From: Porticoccus sp.
Lineage (GTDB): Bacteria > Pseudomonadota > Gammaproteobacteria > Pseudomonadales > Porticoccaceae
Assembly: GCA_002685455.1 (NCBI GenBank)
Contig: NYXF01000055.1
Coordinates: forward strand, 1 to 6,409
Reading direction: 5' to 3'
DNA: 6,409 nucleotides
The notes below the pieces were generated by a model. It was not told the origin of the DNA and ran no database searches. It worked only from the letters and a program-made list of their open reading frames with translations. The first letter of the stretch is position 1; each line of letters opens with the position of its first letter. Of the stretch, positions 1 through 6,409 are shown one piece after another. Made by a program: the position numbers and the translations under genes.

Positions 1-282
<282 letters not shown>

Positions 283-309
283 TGAGTCTTTTTTTGAGTT
301 GCTATTCTC

Positions 310-338
310 TGGACAGCGTGTCACGGTTCGCCTAAAAT
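310..338 (+). promoter_or_regulatory. Candidate sigma70 promoter downstream of dapB (distal carAB or small-RNA promoter)
   Basis: A -35 hexamer TGGACA (310-315, 5 of 6 matches to TTGACA) and a -10 hexamer TAAAAT (333-338, 5 of 6 matches to TATAAT) are separated by exactly 17 nt, the optimal spacing. Transcription would start near 345. It lies just after the dapB stop and about 75 nt upstream of the terminator hairpin, so its transcript would end near 450 unless it reads through into carA. The spacer holds a short palindrome, CGTGTCACG (317-325). This is a sequence match only; in AT-rich DNA such matches also arise by chance. Confidence 0.45.
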
Positions 339-380
339 ATTCTGATAATTATTTCAACTTATTAAAACTTACTGAAGCCA

Positions 381-409
381 AATATTAGATCAGGTTTATA
401 TCTAGTATT
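381..409 (+). other. AT-rich RNA hairpin upstream of the terminator
   Basis: Bases 381-390 (AATATTAGAT) can pair with 400-409 (ATCTAGTATT) to give a 10-bp stem with one G-U pair and a 9-nt loop. It ends one base before the A-run that opens the terminator hairpin, so two hairpins would stand side by side in the RNA. The two are compatible rather than mutually exclusive, so this is not an obvious antiterminator. The stem is AT-rich and only moderately stable. It could belong to the dapB 3' UTR, a small RNA or a carAB leader. Confidence 0.4.
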
Positions 410-412
410 AAA

Positions 413-450
413 AGGCGAGATGAAAACAGCTGTTTCATCTCGCTTCCTTT
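413..450 (+). terminator. Rho-independent terminator between dapB and carA (probably bidirectional)
   Basis: The arms GCGAGATGAAA (415-425) and TTTCATCTCGC (433-443) form a perfect 11-bp stem around a 7-nt loop, extendable by G-U and A-U pairs at the base. TTCCTTTTAT follows. The 3' U tract is interrupted by CC but still U-rich. On the other strand the same hairpin is followed by TTTTAAT, so it could stop transcription both ways. It is the strongest hairpin I found in the window. Most simply it terminates dapB, about 130 nt after its stop; it would also stop any transcript from the candidate promoter at 310-338. Confidence 0.85.
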
Positions 451-472
451 TATATGGTAACTTTATAGGATA

Positions 473-503
473 TTTACTAGTCTGGAAATAATTTAATTAT
501 AAT
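473..503 (+). promoter_or_regulatory. Candidate proximal promoter of carAB
   Basis: A perfect -10 hexamer TATAAT lies at 498-503. The best upstream -35 candidate is TTTACT (473-478, 4 of 6 matches), but the spacer is 19 nt, longer than the usual 17, and there is no extended -10 TG. A start near 510 would give a leader of about 17 nt that just includes the Shine-Dalgarno. It sits after the terminator, so it would drive carAB independently of dapB. No clear pyrimidine or arginine operator overlaps it. Confidence 0.45.
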
Positions 504-513
504 CATCTGTCGT

Positions 514-522
514 AAAGGAGGT
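514..522 (+). promoter_or_regulatory. Strong ribosome binding site fixing the TTG start of carA
   Basis: AAAGGAGGT at 514-522 is nearly fully complementary to the 3' end of 16S rRNA; its GGAGG ends 5 nt before the TTG at 527. No ATG or GTG start lies nearby in frame, and homology with CarA begins directly after this TTG, so this site decides the start. Other genes in the window have weaker sites. Confidence 0.9.
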
Positions 523-526
523 TTCA

Positions 527-1672
527 TTGAAAGCCGATCAATACCAGGCAGCTATCTTAGTCCTCCGAGACGGCACAATATTTAAAGGTAGATCAATAGG
601 TGTTGATGGCTATTCCTCAGGTGAAGTTGTCTTTAATACATCAATGACCGGTTACCAAGAAATACTCACCGACCCATCTTATGCAAGACAAATCGTAACT
701 TTTACTTATCCGCATATCGGAAACACCGGAACAAATTCTGAAGACGAGGAGTCATCGAGGATTTGGGCGAATGGCATAATTATAAAGGATTTACCTCTAT
801 TATTGAGTAACTTTAGATCAGAGCTAGGCCTTGATGAATACCTAAAACAAAAAAATATCTTGGGAATTGCAAATATCGATACCCGAAAATTAACGCGCAT
901 TCTAAGAGAAAAAGGTTCATTAAGTGGTTGTATAATGGCCGGTGATATTGATGAAAAAATAGCTCTCAAGATGGCGCATGAATTTGATGGACTTGAAGGA
1001 GTCGATCTTGCTAAGGAAGTTACTACTGCAAGTAAGTTCAGATGGGCAGAAGGCACATGGAGTCTAGGCAAAGGTTGTCAGATCTCAAATAAAAAATTTT
1101 GCAAGATAGTGGTTTATGATTTTGGAGTTAAAAAAAATATCTTACGGATGTTAGTTGATCGTGGTGCCGAACTGATAGTTGTGCCTGCGCGAACTTCAGC
1201 AAAAGATGTCTTGAGTATGAATCCCGACGGCGTGTTTTTATCAAATGGCCCGGGAGATCCAGAGCCTTGCATTTATGCGATCCAAGCTATAGAGGAGATC
1301 CTTGAGACAAATATTCCTATATTTGGAATTTGCCTCGGTCATCAGTTATTAGCTTTAGCAAGTGGCGCTAAAACCTTAAAAATGAAATTTGGTCACCACG
1401 GAGGCAACCATCCCGTGAAAGATCTCAAAACAAAAAAAGTTATGATTACTAGTCAGAACCATGGTTTTTCTTTAGAAGAGTCGACTTTGCCGGATTGTTT
1501 ATATGCTACACATTCATCATTGTTTGATGGATCTGTTCAGGGGGTACATCGTACAGACAAACCGGCATTTGGTTTTCAGGGGCATCCTGAAGCTAGTCCT
1601 GGACCTCACGATGCAGCCCCCTTGTTCGACTATTTTTTTGAGCTAATAAATAACTACACAAAAAAATTATAG
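527..1672 (+). CDS. carA: Carbamoyl-phosphate synthetase small (glutaminase) subunit
   Basis: CarA hydrolyses glutamine and passes ammonia through a tunnel to CarB, where carbamoyl phosphate for arginine and pyrimidine synthesis is made. The product is 381 residues (E. coli 382). The N-terminal small-subunit domain includes [21 protein letters not shown] and [15 protein letters not shown]. The class I glutamine amidotransferase domain starts near residue 190 ([13 protein letters not shown]). The catalytic triad is intact: Cys269 in FGICLGHQ, His353 and Glu355 in GHPEASPGP, at the same numbers as in E. coli. [21 protein letters not shown] and SQNHGF are also conserved. The start is TTG, supported by a near-perfect Shine-Dalgarno. 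carB follows 14 nt after the TAG stop, so the two form one operon. Regulation probably acts in the 283-526 gap, where two promoter candidates flank a terminator. Confidence 0.99.
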   Translation: MKADQYQAAILVLRDGTIFKGRSIGVDGYSSGEVVFNTSMTGYQEILTDPSYARQIVTFTYPHIGNTGTNSEDEESSRIWANGIIIKDLPLLLSNFRSELGLDEYLKQKNILGIANIDTRKLTRILREKGSLSGCIMAGDIDEKIALKMAHEFDGLEGVDLAKEVTTASKFRWAEGTWSLGKGCQISNKKFCKIVVYDFGVKKNILRMLVDRGAELIVVPARTSAKDVLSMNPDGVFLSNGPGDPEPCIYAIQAIEEILETNIPIFGICLGHQLLALASGAKTLKMKFGHHGGNHPVKDLKTKKVMITSQNHGFSLEESTLPDCLYATHSSLFDGSVQGVHRTDKPAFGFQGHPEASPGPHDAAPLFDYFFELINNYTKKL

Positions 1673-1686
1673 AAAATTGATAATTT

Positions 1687-4600
1687 ATGTCAAAAAGAAA
1701 TGATATTAAAAGTATTTTGATCCTTGGAGCTGGACCTATTGTGATAGGTCAAGCTTGCGAGTTTGATTACTCTGGGGCACAGGCATGTAAAGCTCTTAGA
1801 GAGGAAGGGTTTCGGGTTATTTTGGTTAATTCTAACCCTGCTACAATTATGACAGACCCCTCCATGGCAGATGCTACATATATTGAACCAGTTGAGTGGA
1901 AGACTGTTTCAAAGATTATTGAAGAAGAAAGACCTGACGCACTATTACCTACTATGGGCGGTCAAACAGCACTCAATTGCGCCCTAGATTTATATAAAGA
2001 GGGTGTTTTAGAAAAATTTAATGTTGAAATGATTGGTGCTGATCAAAACGCAATAAAAAAAGCAGAGGATCGAAGTCTCTTTGCGATTGCAATGAAAAAA
2101 ATAGGTTTACAAACTGCCAGAGCGGTTATCGTTCACAACTTGGAGGAGGCGCTTAAAGTCCCAGAAACTTTTGGTTACCCATGTATTATAAGACCATCTT
2201 TCACCATGGGGGGGTCTGGCGGAGGTATTGCATACAATCGAGAAGAATTTGTTGAAATTTGCCAACGAGGAATAGAGCTATCTCCAACTAATGAGCTATT
2301 AATTGATGAATCTTTGCTTGGATGGAAAGAATTCGAAATGGAGGTCATAAGGGATCAAAAAGATAACTGTATCATAATTTGTTCTATTGAAAACTTAGAT
2401 CCAATGGGCATACATACAGGAGATTCTATTACCGTTGCGCCTGCGCAAACACTCACAGATAAAGAATATCAAATCATGCGAAATGCCTCTGTTGCTGTAT
2501 TGCGTGAAATAGGTGTTGAAACTGGTGGCTCAAATGTACAGTTCGCAGTAAATCCTCATGACGGCAGAATGGTTATTATTGAGATGAATCCGAGAGTGTC
2601 TAGGTCTTCAGCACTAGCATCAAAAGCTACAGGTTTTCCTATTGCTAAAGTAGCAGCGAAGCTTGCAGTTGGTTTTACACTAGATGAGCTATTGAACGAT
2701 ATTACAGCTGGGACAACACCTGCCTCTTTTGAACCGAGCATTGATTATGTAGTTACAAAAATTCCTCGATTTGCCTTTGAAAAATTTGAGCAGGCAAGTT
2801 CTAAATTAACTACGCAAATGAAGTCAGTTGGAGAAGTAATGGCTATTGGTCGGACTTTTCAGGAATCATTTCATAAAGCGCTCAGAGGTCTAGAAGTAGG
2901 TTCCGCTGGCTTAGAAAAAAAGATGAATGTTTCTTCAAAGGATGATTTATCAGATCTTCGATACCAACTTAAAGTTCCTGGATCTGAGCGTATCTGGTAT
3001 GTTGGAGATGCCTTTCGATCAGGTATGGACATTTCTGAAGTTTTCTCACTTACATCTATTGATCCTTGGTTTCTTGCTCAAATAAAGGATTTAATTAATG
3101 AAGAGATCGCTATTGGTAAATTATCCTTGGATGAAATTAAAATAGAGAAATTATATCAGCTTAAGCAGAAAGGATTTTCTGATAAACGCTTATCAGAACT
3201 TTTAAACATATCTGAAAAAAACTTTAGAAGGTTCCGTCATACCTCAAAAGTAAGACCTATATTTAAGCGTGTAGACACATGCGCTGGCGAGTTTTCAACT
3301 ACTACAGCATATATGTACTCCTCTTATGATGATGAATGTGAAGCAGATCCATCAAATAAAGATAAAATTTTAGTCTTAGGAGGAGGGCCTAATCGGATTG
3401 GTCAGGGCATAGAATTTGATTATTGTTGTGTGCATGCTGCTCTAGCAATGCGCGAAGATGGTTATGAAACCATCATGGTAAATTGTAATCCAGAAACAGT
3501 TTCCACTGATTATGATACCTCTGACAGGTTGTATTTTGAACCAGTCACTTTAGAGGATGTGTTAGAGATTATGCATGTCGAGAACCCGGTAGGAGTAATT
3601 GTACAATTCGGTGGACAAACTCCACTAAAGCTCGCACAGGCACTTGAGGACGAAGGTGTACCTATCATAGGAACAACACCGGACGCCATCGATCTAGCAG
3701 AAGATCGAGAGCGATTTCAGCGCATGATAGATAAACTAAAACTACTGCAACCGCCAAATGCGATCGTTCGGTCTGTAAAAGAGGCCATAAACTTAGCCGC
3801 GAATATAGGCTATCCTCTAGTCGTTCGCCCGTCTTATGTTTTAGGCGGAAGAGCTATGGAGATAGTTTATGATGACATTGAGTTATCTCATTACATGGAA
3901 AATGCTATAAAAGTTTCTGGCGACTCCCCTGTTTTGCTAGATTACTTCCTTTCTTCAGCTATTGAAGTTGATATCGACGCTGTATCTGACGGAAAAAACG
4001 TAGTAATTGGGTCAATAATGCAGCATATTGAGCAAGCTGGTATTCATTCTGGCGATTCTGCATGCTCCCTGCCGCCATATAGTCTTCCAGGCCATATTCA
4101 AAAAGAAATGAAAACAATTGTTAAGTCTTTGGCAATTGAGCTTAAAGTAAAGGGTTTGATGAATGTTCAGTTGGCATGGCAAGATGATAAGATTTACATT
4201 ATTGAGGTAAATCCTCGCGCATCAAGAACTGTACCTTTTGTTTCAAAATGTATAGGAACCTCTTTGGCTAAAGTTGCAGCACGCTGCATGATTGGCATCT
4301 CTTTGGAAGATCAATGCTTTACAGAGGAGATAACCCCAGATTTCTTTAGTGTCAAGGAAGCTGTATTGCCTTTCAATAAATTTCCAGGAATTGACCCCAT
4401 TCTTGGCCCAGAAATGAAATCTACAGGTGAGGTTATGGGTGTTAGTCAAACTTTTGCGGAAGCTTATGCAAAAGCTCAGCTTGCGGCTAGCGATCCTATA
4501 CCCTCAGCGGGTACAGCATTTCTAAGCGTACGAAATCCAGATAAAAGTGGTATAGTAAAAGTCGCTAGCGACCTAATAAAAGCAGGTTTTGATTTGATGG

Positions 4601-4908
4601 CAACCACGGGAACATTAAAAATATTGAATGAGGCTGGCTATTCTGTGGAGCACGTCAACAAAGTTCAAGAAGGTCGTCCTCACATTGTTGATATGATTAA
4701 AAATGATAAAATCAGCTTAATTATTAATACTACTGAAGGTCGTCAAGCCATTGCAGCTTCCGCAACCATACGATCTAGTGCAGAGCAACATGGTGTTTAC
4801 TATACAACAACCTTAGCTGGAGGAGAGGCAGTATGTATGGCCTTAAAAATTAAAAATGAGATTAAGGTTAATAAGCTTCAAAAATTACATCTTAGGGGTG
4901 ATGAATGA
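1687..4908 (+). CDS. carB: Carbamoyl-phosphate synthetase large subunit
   Basis: CarB makes carbamoyl phosphate from bicarbonate, two ATP and ammonia supplied by CarA. At 1073 residues it equals the E. coli length. By comparison with E. coli the order is: carboxyphosphate ATP-grasp half (about 1-400), oligomerisation domain (about 400-550), carbamoyl-phosphate ATP-grasp half (about 550-935) and C-terminal MGS-like allosteric domain. Visible landmarks are [10 protein letters not shown] near 175, the metal ligands Glu299/Asn301 in [11 protein letters not shown], and the matching Glu840/Asn842 in [10 protein letters not shown]. The ornithine-site residues Glu782, Asp790, Glu891 and Thr1041 and the UMP/IMP-site residues Lys953, Thr973, Thr976, Lys992, Asn1014 and Thr1016 are present, shifted by one from E. 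coli. Control by ornithine and nucleotides is therefore likely kept. No Shine-Dalgarno precedes the ATG; translation probably depends on ribosomes leaving carA 14 nt upstream. The TGA stop overlaps the greA start. Confidence 0.99.
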   Translation: MSKRNDIKSILILGAGPIVIGQACEFDYSGAQACKALREEGFRVILVNSNPATIMTDPSMADATYIEPVEWKTVSKIIEEERPDALLPTMGGQTALNCALDLYKEGVLEKFNVEMIGADQNAIKKAEDRSLFAIAMKKIGLQTARAVIVHNLEEALKVPETFGYPCIIRPSFTMGGSGGGIAYNREEFVEICQRGIELSPTNELLIDESLLGWKEFEMEVIRDQKDNCIIICSIENLDPMGIHTGDSITVAPAQTLTDKEYQIMRNASVAVLREIGVETGGSNVQFAVNPHDGRMVIIEMNPRVSRSSALASKATGFPIAKVAAKLAVGFTLDELLNDITAGTTPASFEPSIDYVVTKIPRFAFEKFEQASSKLTTQMKSVGEVMAIGRTFQESFHKALRGLEVGSAGLEKKMNVSSKDDLSDLRYQLKVPGSERIWYVGDAFRSGMDISEVFSLTSIDPWFLAQIKDLINEEIAIGKLSLDEIKIEKLYQLKQKGFSDKRLSELLNISEKNFRRFRHTSKVRPIFKRVDTCAGEFSTTTAYMYSSYDDECEADPSNKDKILVLGGGPNRIGQGIEFDYCCVHAALAMREDGYETIMVNCNPETVSTDYDTSDRLYFEPVTLEDVLEIMHVENPVGVIVQFGGQTPLKLAQALEDEGVPIIGTTPDAIDLAEDRERFQRMIDKLKLLQPPNAIVRSVKEAINLAANIGYPLVVRPSYVLGGRAMEIVYDDIELSHYMENAIKVSGDSPVLLDYFLSSAIEVDIDAVSDGKNVVIGSIMQHIEQAGIHSGDSACSLPPYSLPGHIQKEMKTIVKSLAIELKVKGLMNVQLAWQDDKIYIIEVNPRASRTVPFVSKCIGTSLAKVAARCMIGISLEDQCFTEEITPDFFSVKEAVLPFNKFPGIDPILGPEMKSTGEVMGVSQTFAEAYAKAQLAASDPIPSAGTAFLSVRNPDKSGIVKVASDLIKAGFDLMATTGTLKILNEAGYSVEHVNKVQEGRPHIVDMIKNDKISLIINTTEGRQAIAASATIRSSAEQHGVYYTTTLAGGEAVCMALKIKNEIKVNKLQKLHLRGDE

Positions 4909-5381
4909 GTAAAATACCCATGACATCTGTTGGATTTGAAAAACTCCGTATTGAGCTTGATAATTTAAAAAAAGTTGAACGTCCTAGAATTATTGCTGCA
5001 ATTGCTGAGGCAAGAGCTCACGGTGACCTCAAGGAAAATGCTGAGTACCATGCAGCTCGTGAGCAGCAAGGTTTTACAGAAGGTCGCATTCAGGAAATTG
5101 AAGCAAAATTTAGCAATGTCCAAGTTATCGATGCTAGTCAAATGACCCCGGGGGATAAAGTGATTTTTGCTAGCACGGTTCATATGATAAATTTAGAAAC
5201 AGATGAGTCTGTAAAATATCAAATAGTTGGAGATGACGAGTCTGATATTAAATTAAATAAAATTTCATATAAGTCCCCTATTGCTAGAGCTATTATCGCT
5301 AAAGAAATAGGCGATATAGTTACAGTGAAGACACCATCTGGGGATATCGAATATGAAATTGATGACGTACAATATATTTAA
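4905..5381 (+). CDS. greA: Transcript cleavage (elongation) factor GreA
   Basis: GreA enters the secondary channel of RNA polymerase and stimulates cleavage of the 3' end of RNA in backtracked complexes, letting elongation resume. The 158-residue product equals the E. coli length. Residues 1-75 form the N-terminal coiled coil; its tip carries the conserved acidic pair Asp41 and Glu44 in the GreA signature [18 protein letters not shown]. Residues from about 80 form the FKBP-like C-terminal domain ([40 protein letters not shown]). The ATG lies in an ATGA that overlaps the carB stop by 4 nt, and AGGGG (4894-4898) sits 6 nt upstream, so translation is probably coupled to carB. I see no separate promoter for it, though one inside carB cannot be excluded, and no convincing terminator after it. 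The tip residues make GreA rather than GreB or an inhibitor paralogue the clear choice. Confidence 0.98.
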   Translation: MSKIPMTSVGFEKLRIELDNLKKVERPRIIAAIAEARAHGDLKENAEYHAAREQQGFTEGRIQEIEAKFSNVQVIDASQMTPGDKVIFASTVHMINLETDESVKYQIVGDDESDIKLNKISYKSPIARAIIAKEIGDIVTVKTPSGDIEYEIDDVQYI

Positions 5382-5399
5382 TTTATAAACATATTTTCA

Positions 5400-5702
5400 T
5401 TATCGAAGAAGATTTGATAGCTTTGGATTTGGCTCAGCAGCTTTTTTTAGTAAAACCAGTATGTGGCCAATTGACTGAACTACTTCAGCGCCACATTTTT
5501 CTCGAATTATTTCAATTGCATGAGCTCTCGATTTTTGATCGCTATTGCTGAGTTTAACTTTTATCAATTCATGATCTGTTAGCGCTCTATCGATTTCAGC
5601 AAGAACATTTTCACTTAATCCTTTGGTCGCTACTGTTACAACTGGATTTATTTTATGCCCGAGTCTTCTAAGCTGTTTTTTGTCGTCGTTGGAAATTTTC
5701 AT
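5400..5702 (-). CDS. yhbY: CRM-domain (CRS1-YhbY) RNA-binding protein, 50S subunit assembly
   Basis: YhbY is a small stand-alone CRM-domain protein that binds pre-50S ribosomal particles. The 100-residue product (E. coli 97) is a single KH-like domain: KKQLRRLGHKINPVVTVATKGLSENVLAEIDRAL, then DHELIKVKL, the most conserved stretch, and a later GHILVLLKK. The loop that reads GxxG in some members is here A25-T-K-G28, as I recall also from Pseudomonas-type sequences, whose NPKLSN tail this protein shares. The ATG reads leftward from 5702; a weak GAGAG lies about 8 nt upstream, and no better start is apparent. It faces greA across 18 nt and is divergent from rlmE, another large-subunit factor, an arrangement also found in E. 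coli. Family assignment is firm; the precise cellular role is less well defined. Confidence 0.96.
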   Translation of the reverse strand: MKISNDDKKQLRRLGHKINPVVTVATKGLSENVLAEIDRALTDHELIKVKLSNSDQKSRAHAIEIIREKCGAEVVQSIGHILVLLKKAAEPNPKLSNLLR

Positions 5703-5741
5703 TCGTCAAAACTCTCAGTGTCTGCTGTATTTGCTAGTATG

Positions 5742-5771
5742 CTTATACAATCTTTTATTCGTTAGAATAAA
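5742..5771 (-). promoter_or_regulatory. Possible promoter of yhbY (weak)
   Basis: Reading leftward, TATAAG (complement of 5742-5747, 5 of 6 matches to TATAAT) could be a -10. The best -35 at 18-nt spacing is TTTATT (complement of 5766-5771), with only 3 of 6 matches. Transcription would start near 5735, about 33 nt before the yhbY ATG. The -35 position coincides with one arm of an inverted repeat. The DNA is AT-rich, so chance matches are likely. Confidence 0.25.
5754..5771. repeat. Perfect 7-bp inverted repeat with 4-bp spacer in the yhbY/rlmE divergent gap
   Basis: TTTATTC (5754-5760), GTTA, then GAATAAA (5765-5771) form a perfect 18-bp interrupted palindrome. It overlaps the possible -35 of yhbY and lies about 45 bp upstream of the rlmE promoter candidate. 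It could be an operator or a weak hairpin; I do not recognise it as the site of a known regulator. AT-rich arms make chance occurrence quite possible. Confidence 0.35.
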
Positions 5772-5813
5772 TCTGTATTACCAGTGGAAATGATGACCAT
5801 ATTTTAAATACTA

Positions 5814-5849
5814 TTTTGATGCACAAAAATACAAGTATAATGCTATAAA
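5814..5849 (+). promoter_or_regulatory. Candidate promoter region of rlmE
   Basis: Two overlapping -10 candidates are seen: a perfect TATAAT at 5836-5841, and TATAAA at 5844-5849 preceded by TGC, which makes an extended -10. The -35 is poor: TTGATG (5816-5821) is only 14 nt from the first -10, and TTTTGA (5814-5819) matches weakly at 16 nt. Either start would give a leader of roughly 40-45 nt. In E. coli the rlmE-ftsH operon is heat-shock controlled, but I see no clear sigma32-type CTTGAAA / CCCCAT pair here. Confidence 0.4.
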
Positions 5850-5893
5850 AACATAAAGATTCCTATTACATTTGATACTTTGGATACCAAGAT

Positions 5894-6409
5894 ATGACAG
5901 TCCGCTCAAAAAGTAGTCAGAAGTGGCTTCAAGAGCATCACAGAGATCAGTATGTTAAACGCGCACAAATGGATGGATATCGTTCACGTGCTAGCTACAA
6001 ATTGATAGAAATTAACCAAAAAGATAAAATTTTTAAACCAGGTTTAATAGTAATTGATCTTGGTGCTGCACCAGGAGGATGGTCCCAGGTGGCTGCAAAA
6101 TTAGTAGGGTCAAAAGGTAAGATAATAGCCTCTGACATTCTTAATATGAACCCTATTGATAAAGTAGATTTTGTGTTGGGAGATTTTACTGACTCTGTTG
6201 TGCTTCGAAATATACTTAATTTATTAGAAAATAATCTAGTAGACCTTGTAATTTCTGATATGGCCCCAAACATAAGTGGTATAAGAGGTGTCGACCAAAT
6301 AAAAGCTATATATTTGATTGAACTTGCCTTAGATATGGCTTGCGAAGTTCTTAAACCGGGTGGAAACTTTGTAGTTAAGGCATTTCATGGTGAAGGTTTT
6401 GATCAGTAT
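5894..6409 (+). CDS. rlmE: 23S rRNA 2'-O-ribose uridine methyltransferase RlmE, N-terminal 172 residues (3'-truncated by window)
   Basis: RlmE (also FtsJ/RrmJ) methylates the 2'-OH of U2552 in the 23S rRNA A loop using S-adenosylmethionine, late in 50S assembly. The frame is open from ATG 5894 to the window end; about 35 residues of the usual 209 are missing. It shows [15 protein letters not shown] and YRSRASYKL near the N-terminus, the SAM-binding [14 protein letters not shown] (about 53-66), SDMAPNISG (121-129) and [18 protein letters not shown] at the end. Catalytic residues match those of E. coli at an offset of two: Lys36, Asp122 and Lys162; the final Glu lies outside the window. Only a weak GGA (5882-5884) precedes the ATG, but homology starts here. 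In relatives ftsH follows directly, so ftsH may lie just downstream. Divergent from yhbY. Confidence 0.98.
   Translation, partial: MTVRSKSSQKWLQEHHRDQYVKRAQMDGYRSRASYKLIEINQKDKIFKPGLIVIDLGAAPGGWSQVAAKLVGSKGKIIASDILNMNPIDKVDFVLGDFTDSVVLRNILNLLENNLVDLVISDMAPNISGIRGVDQIKAIYLIELALDMACEVLKPGGNFVVKAFHGEGFDQY

Noticed and set aside
706..1071. Minus-strand ORF of 121 codons
   Set aside because: Lies wholly inside carA on the opposite strand, no recognisable protein features; a shadow of the real gene.
2556..2741. Minus-strand ORF of 61 codons within carB
   Set aside because: Antisense to strongly conserved carB sequence; no family features.
4243..4449. Minus-strand ORF of 68 codons within carB
   Set aside because: Antisense to the carB region encoding the second ATP-grasp half; no recognisable domain.
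4965..5183. Minus-strand ORF of 72 codons within greA
   Set aside because: Antisense to the GreA coiled-coil coding region; no recognisable domain.
5418..5450. Possible greA terminator before the T-run at 5442-5448
   Set aside because: Only 3-4 bp of pairing can be drawn upstream of the T-run, and the bases are explained by yhbY codons.
5880..5890. Small TTGG-ATA-CCAA hairpin just upstream of the rlmE ATG covering the GGA
   Set aside because: A 4-bp stem with a 3-nt loop is too weak to claim as a translational control element.
5703..5893. Heat-shock (sigma32) promoter for rlmE, expected from E. coli
   Set aside because: No CTTGAAA-like -35 paired with a CCCCAT-like -10 was found at the proper spacing.
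5995..6273. Minus-strand ORF of 92 codons
   Set aside because: Antisense to rlmE, which has clear methyltransferase motifs in the same interval.

Overview
This window reads as ordinary chromosomal core sequence from a gammaproteobacterium with an AT-rich genome. The proteins resemble Escherichia coli and Pseudomonas orthologues along almost their full length. The gene order dapB - carA - carB - greA - (reverse) yhbY - rlmE matches, from memory, the arrangement known in Pseudomonas and relatives; E. coli keeps only the greA / reverse yhbY / rlmE part. The low G+C points to a lineage other than Pseudomonas itself, perhaps a marine or host-associated gammaproteobacterium, but genus cannot be assigned from this sequence alone.

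Layout. Positions 1-282 hold the last 93 codons of dapB (lysine/diaminopimelate synthesis). A 244-nt gap follows. It contains a good sigma70-like promoter (310-338), an AT-rich hairpin (381-409), a strong rho-independent terminator hairpin (413-450), a second promoter candidate with a perfect TATAAT (498-503) and a near-consensus Shine-Dalgarno for carA. carA (527-1672, TTG start) and carB (1687-4908) encode the two subunits of carbamoyl-phosphate synthetase. greA (4905-5381) overlaps the end of carB by 4 nt and encodes a transcript-cleavage factor. Facing it across 18 nt is yhbY (5702-5400, minus strand), a small CRM-domain ribosome-assembly protein. A 191-nt divergent gap then separates yhbY from rlmE (5894 to the window end, truncated), the 23S rRNA 2'-O-uridine methyltransferase.

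How the genes relate. carA and carB make carbamoyl phosphate for both pyrimidine and arginine synthesis; the catalytic, ornithine-binding and nucleotide-effector residues known from the E. coli enzyme are all present. greA appears translationally coupled to carB. yhbY and rlmE both act on the large ribosomal subunit and share one divergent intergenic region.

No defence system, mobile element, CRISPR array or unknown multigene system is visible. The part most worth a second look is the dapB-carA gap. Its promoter, two tandem hairpins and terminator could define a roughly 105-nt RNA or an attenuated carAB leader, but it may simply be the dapB 3' UTR.
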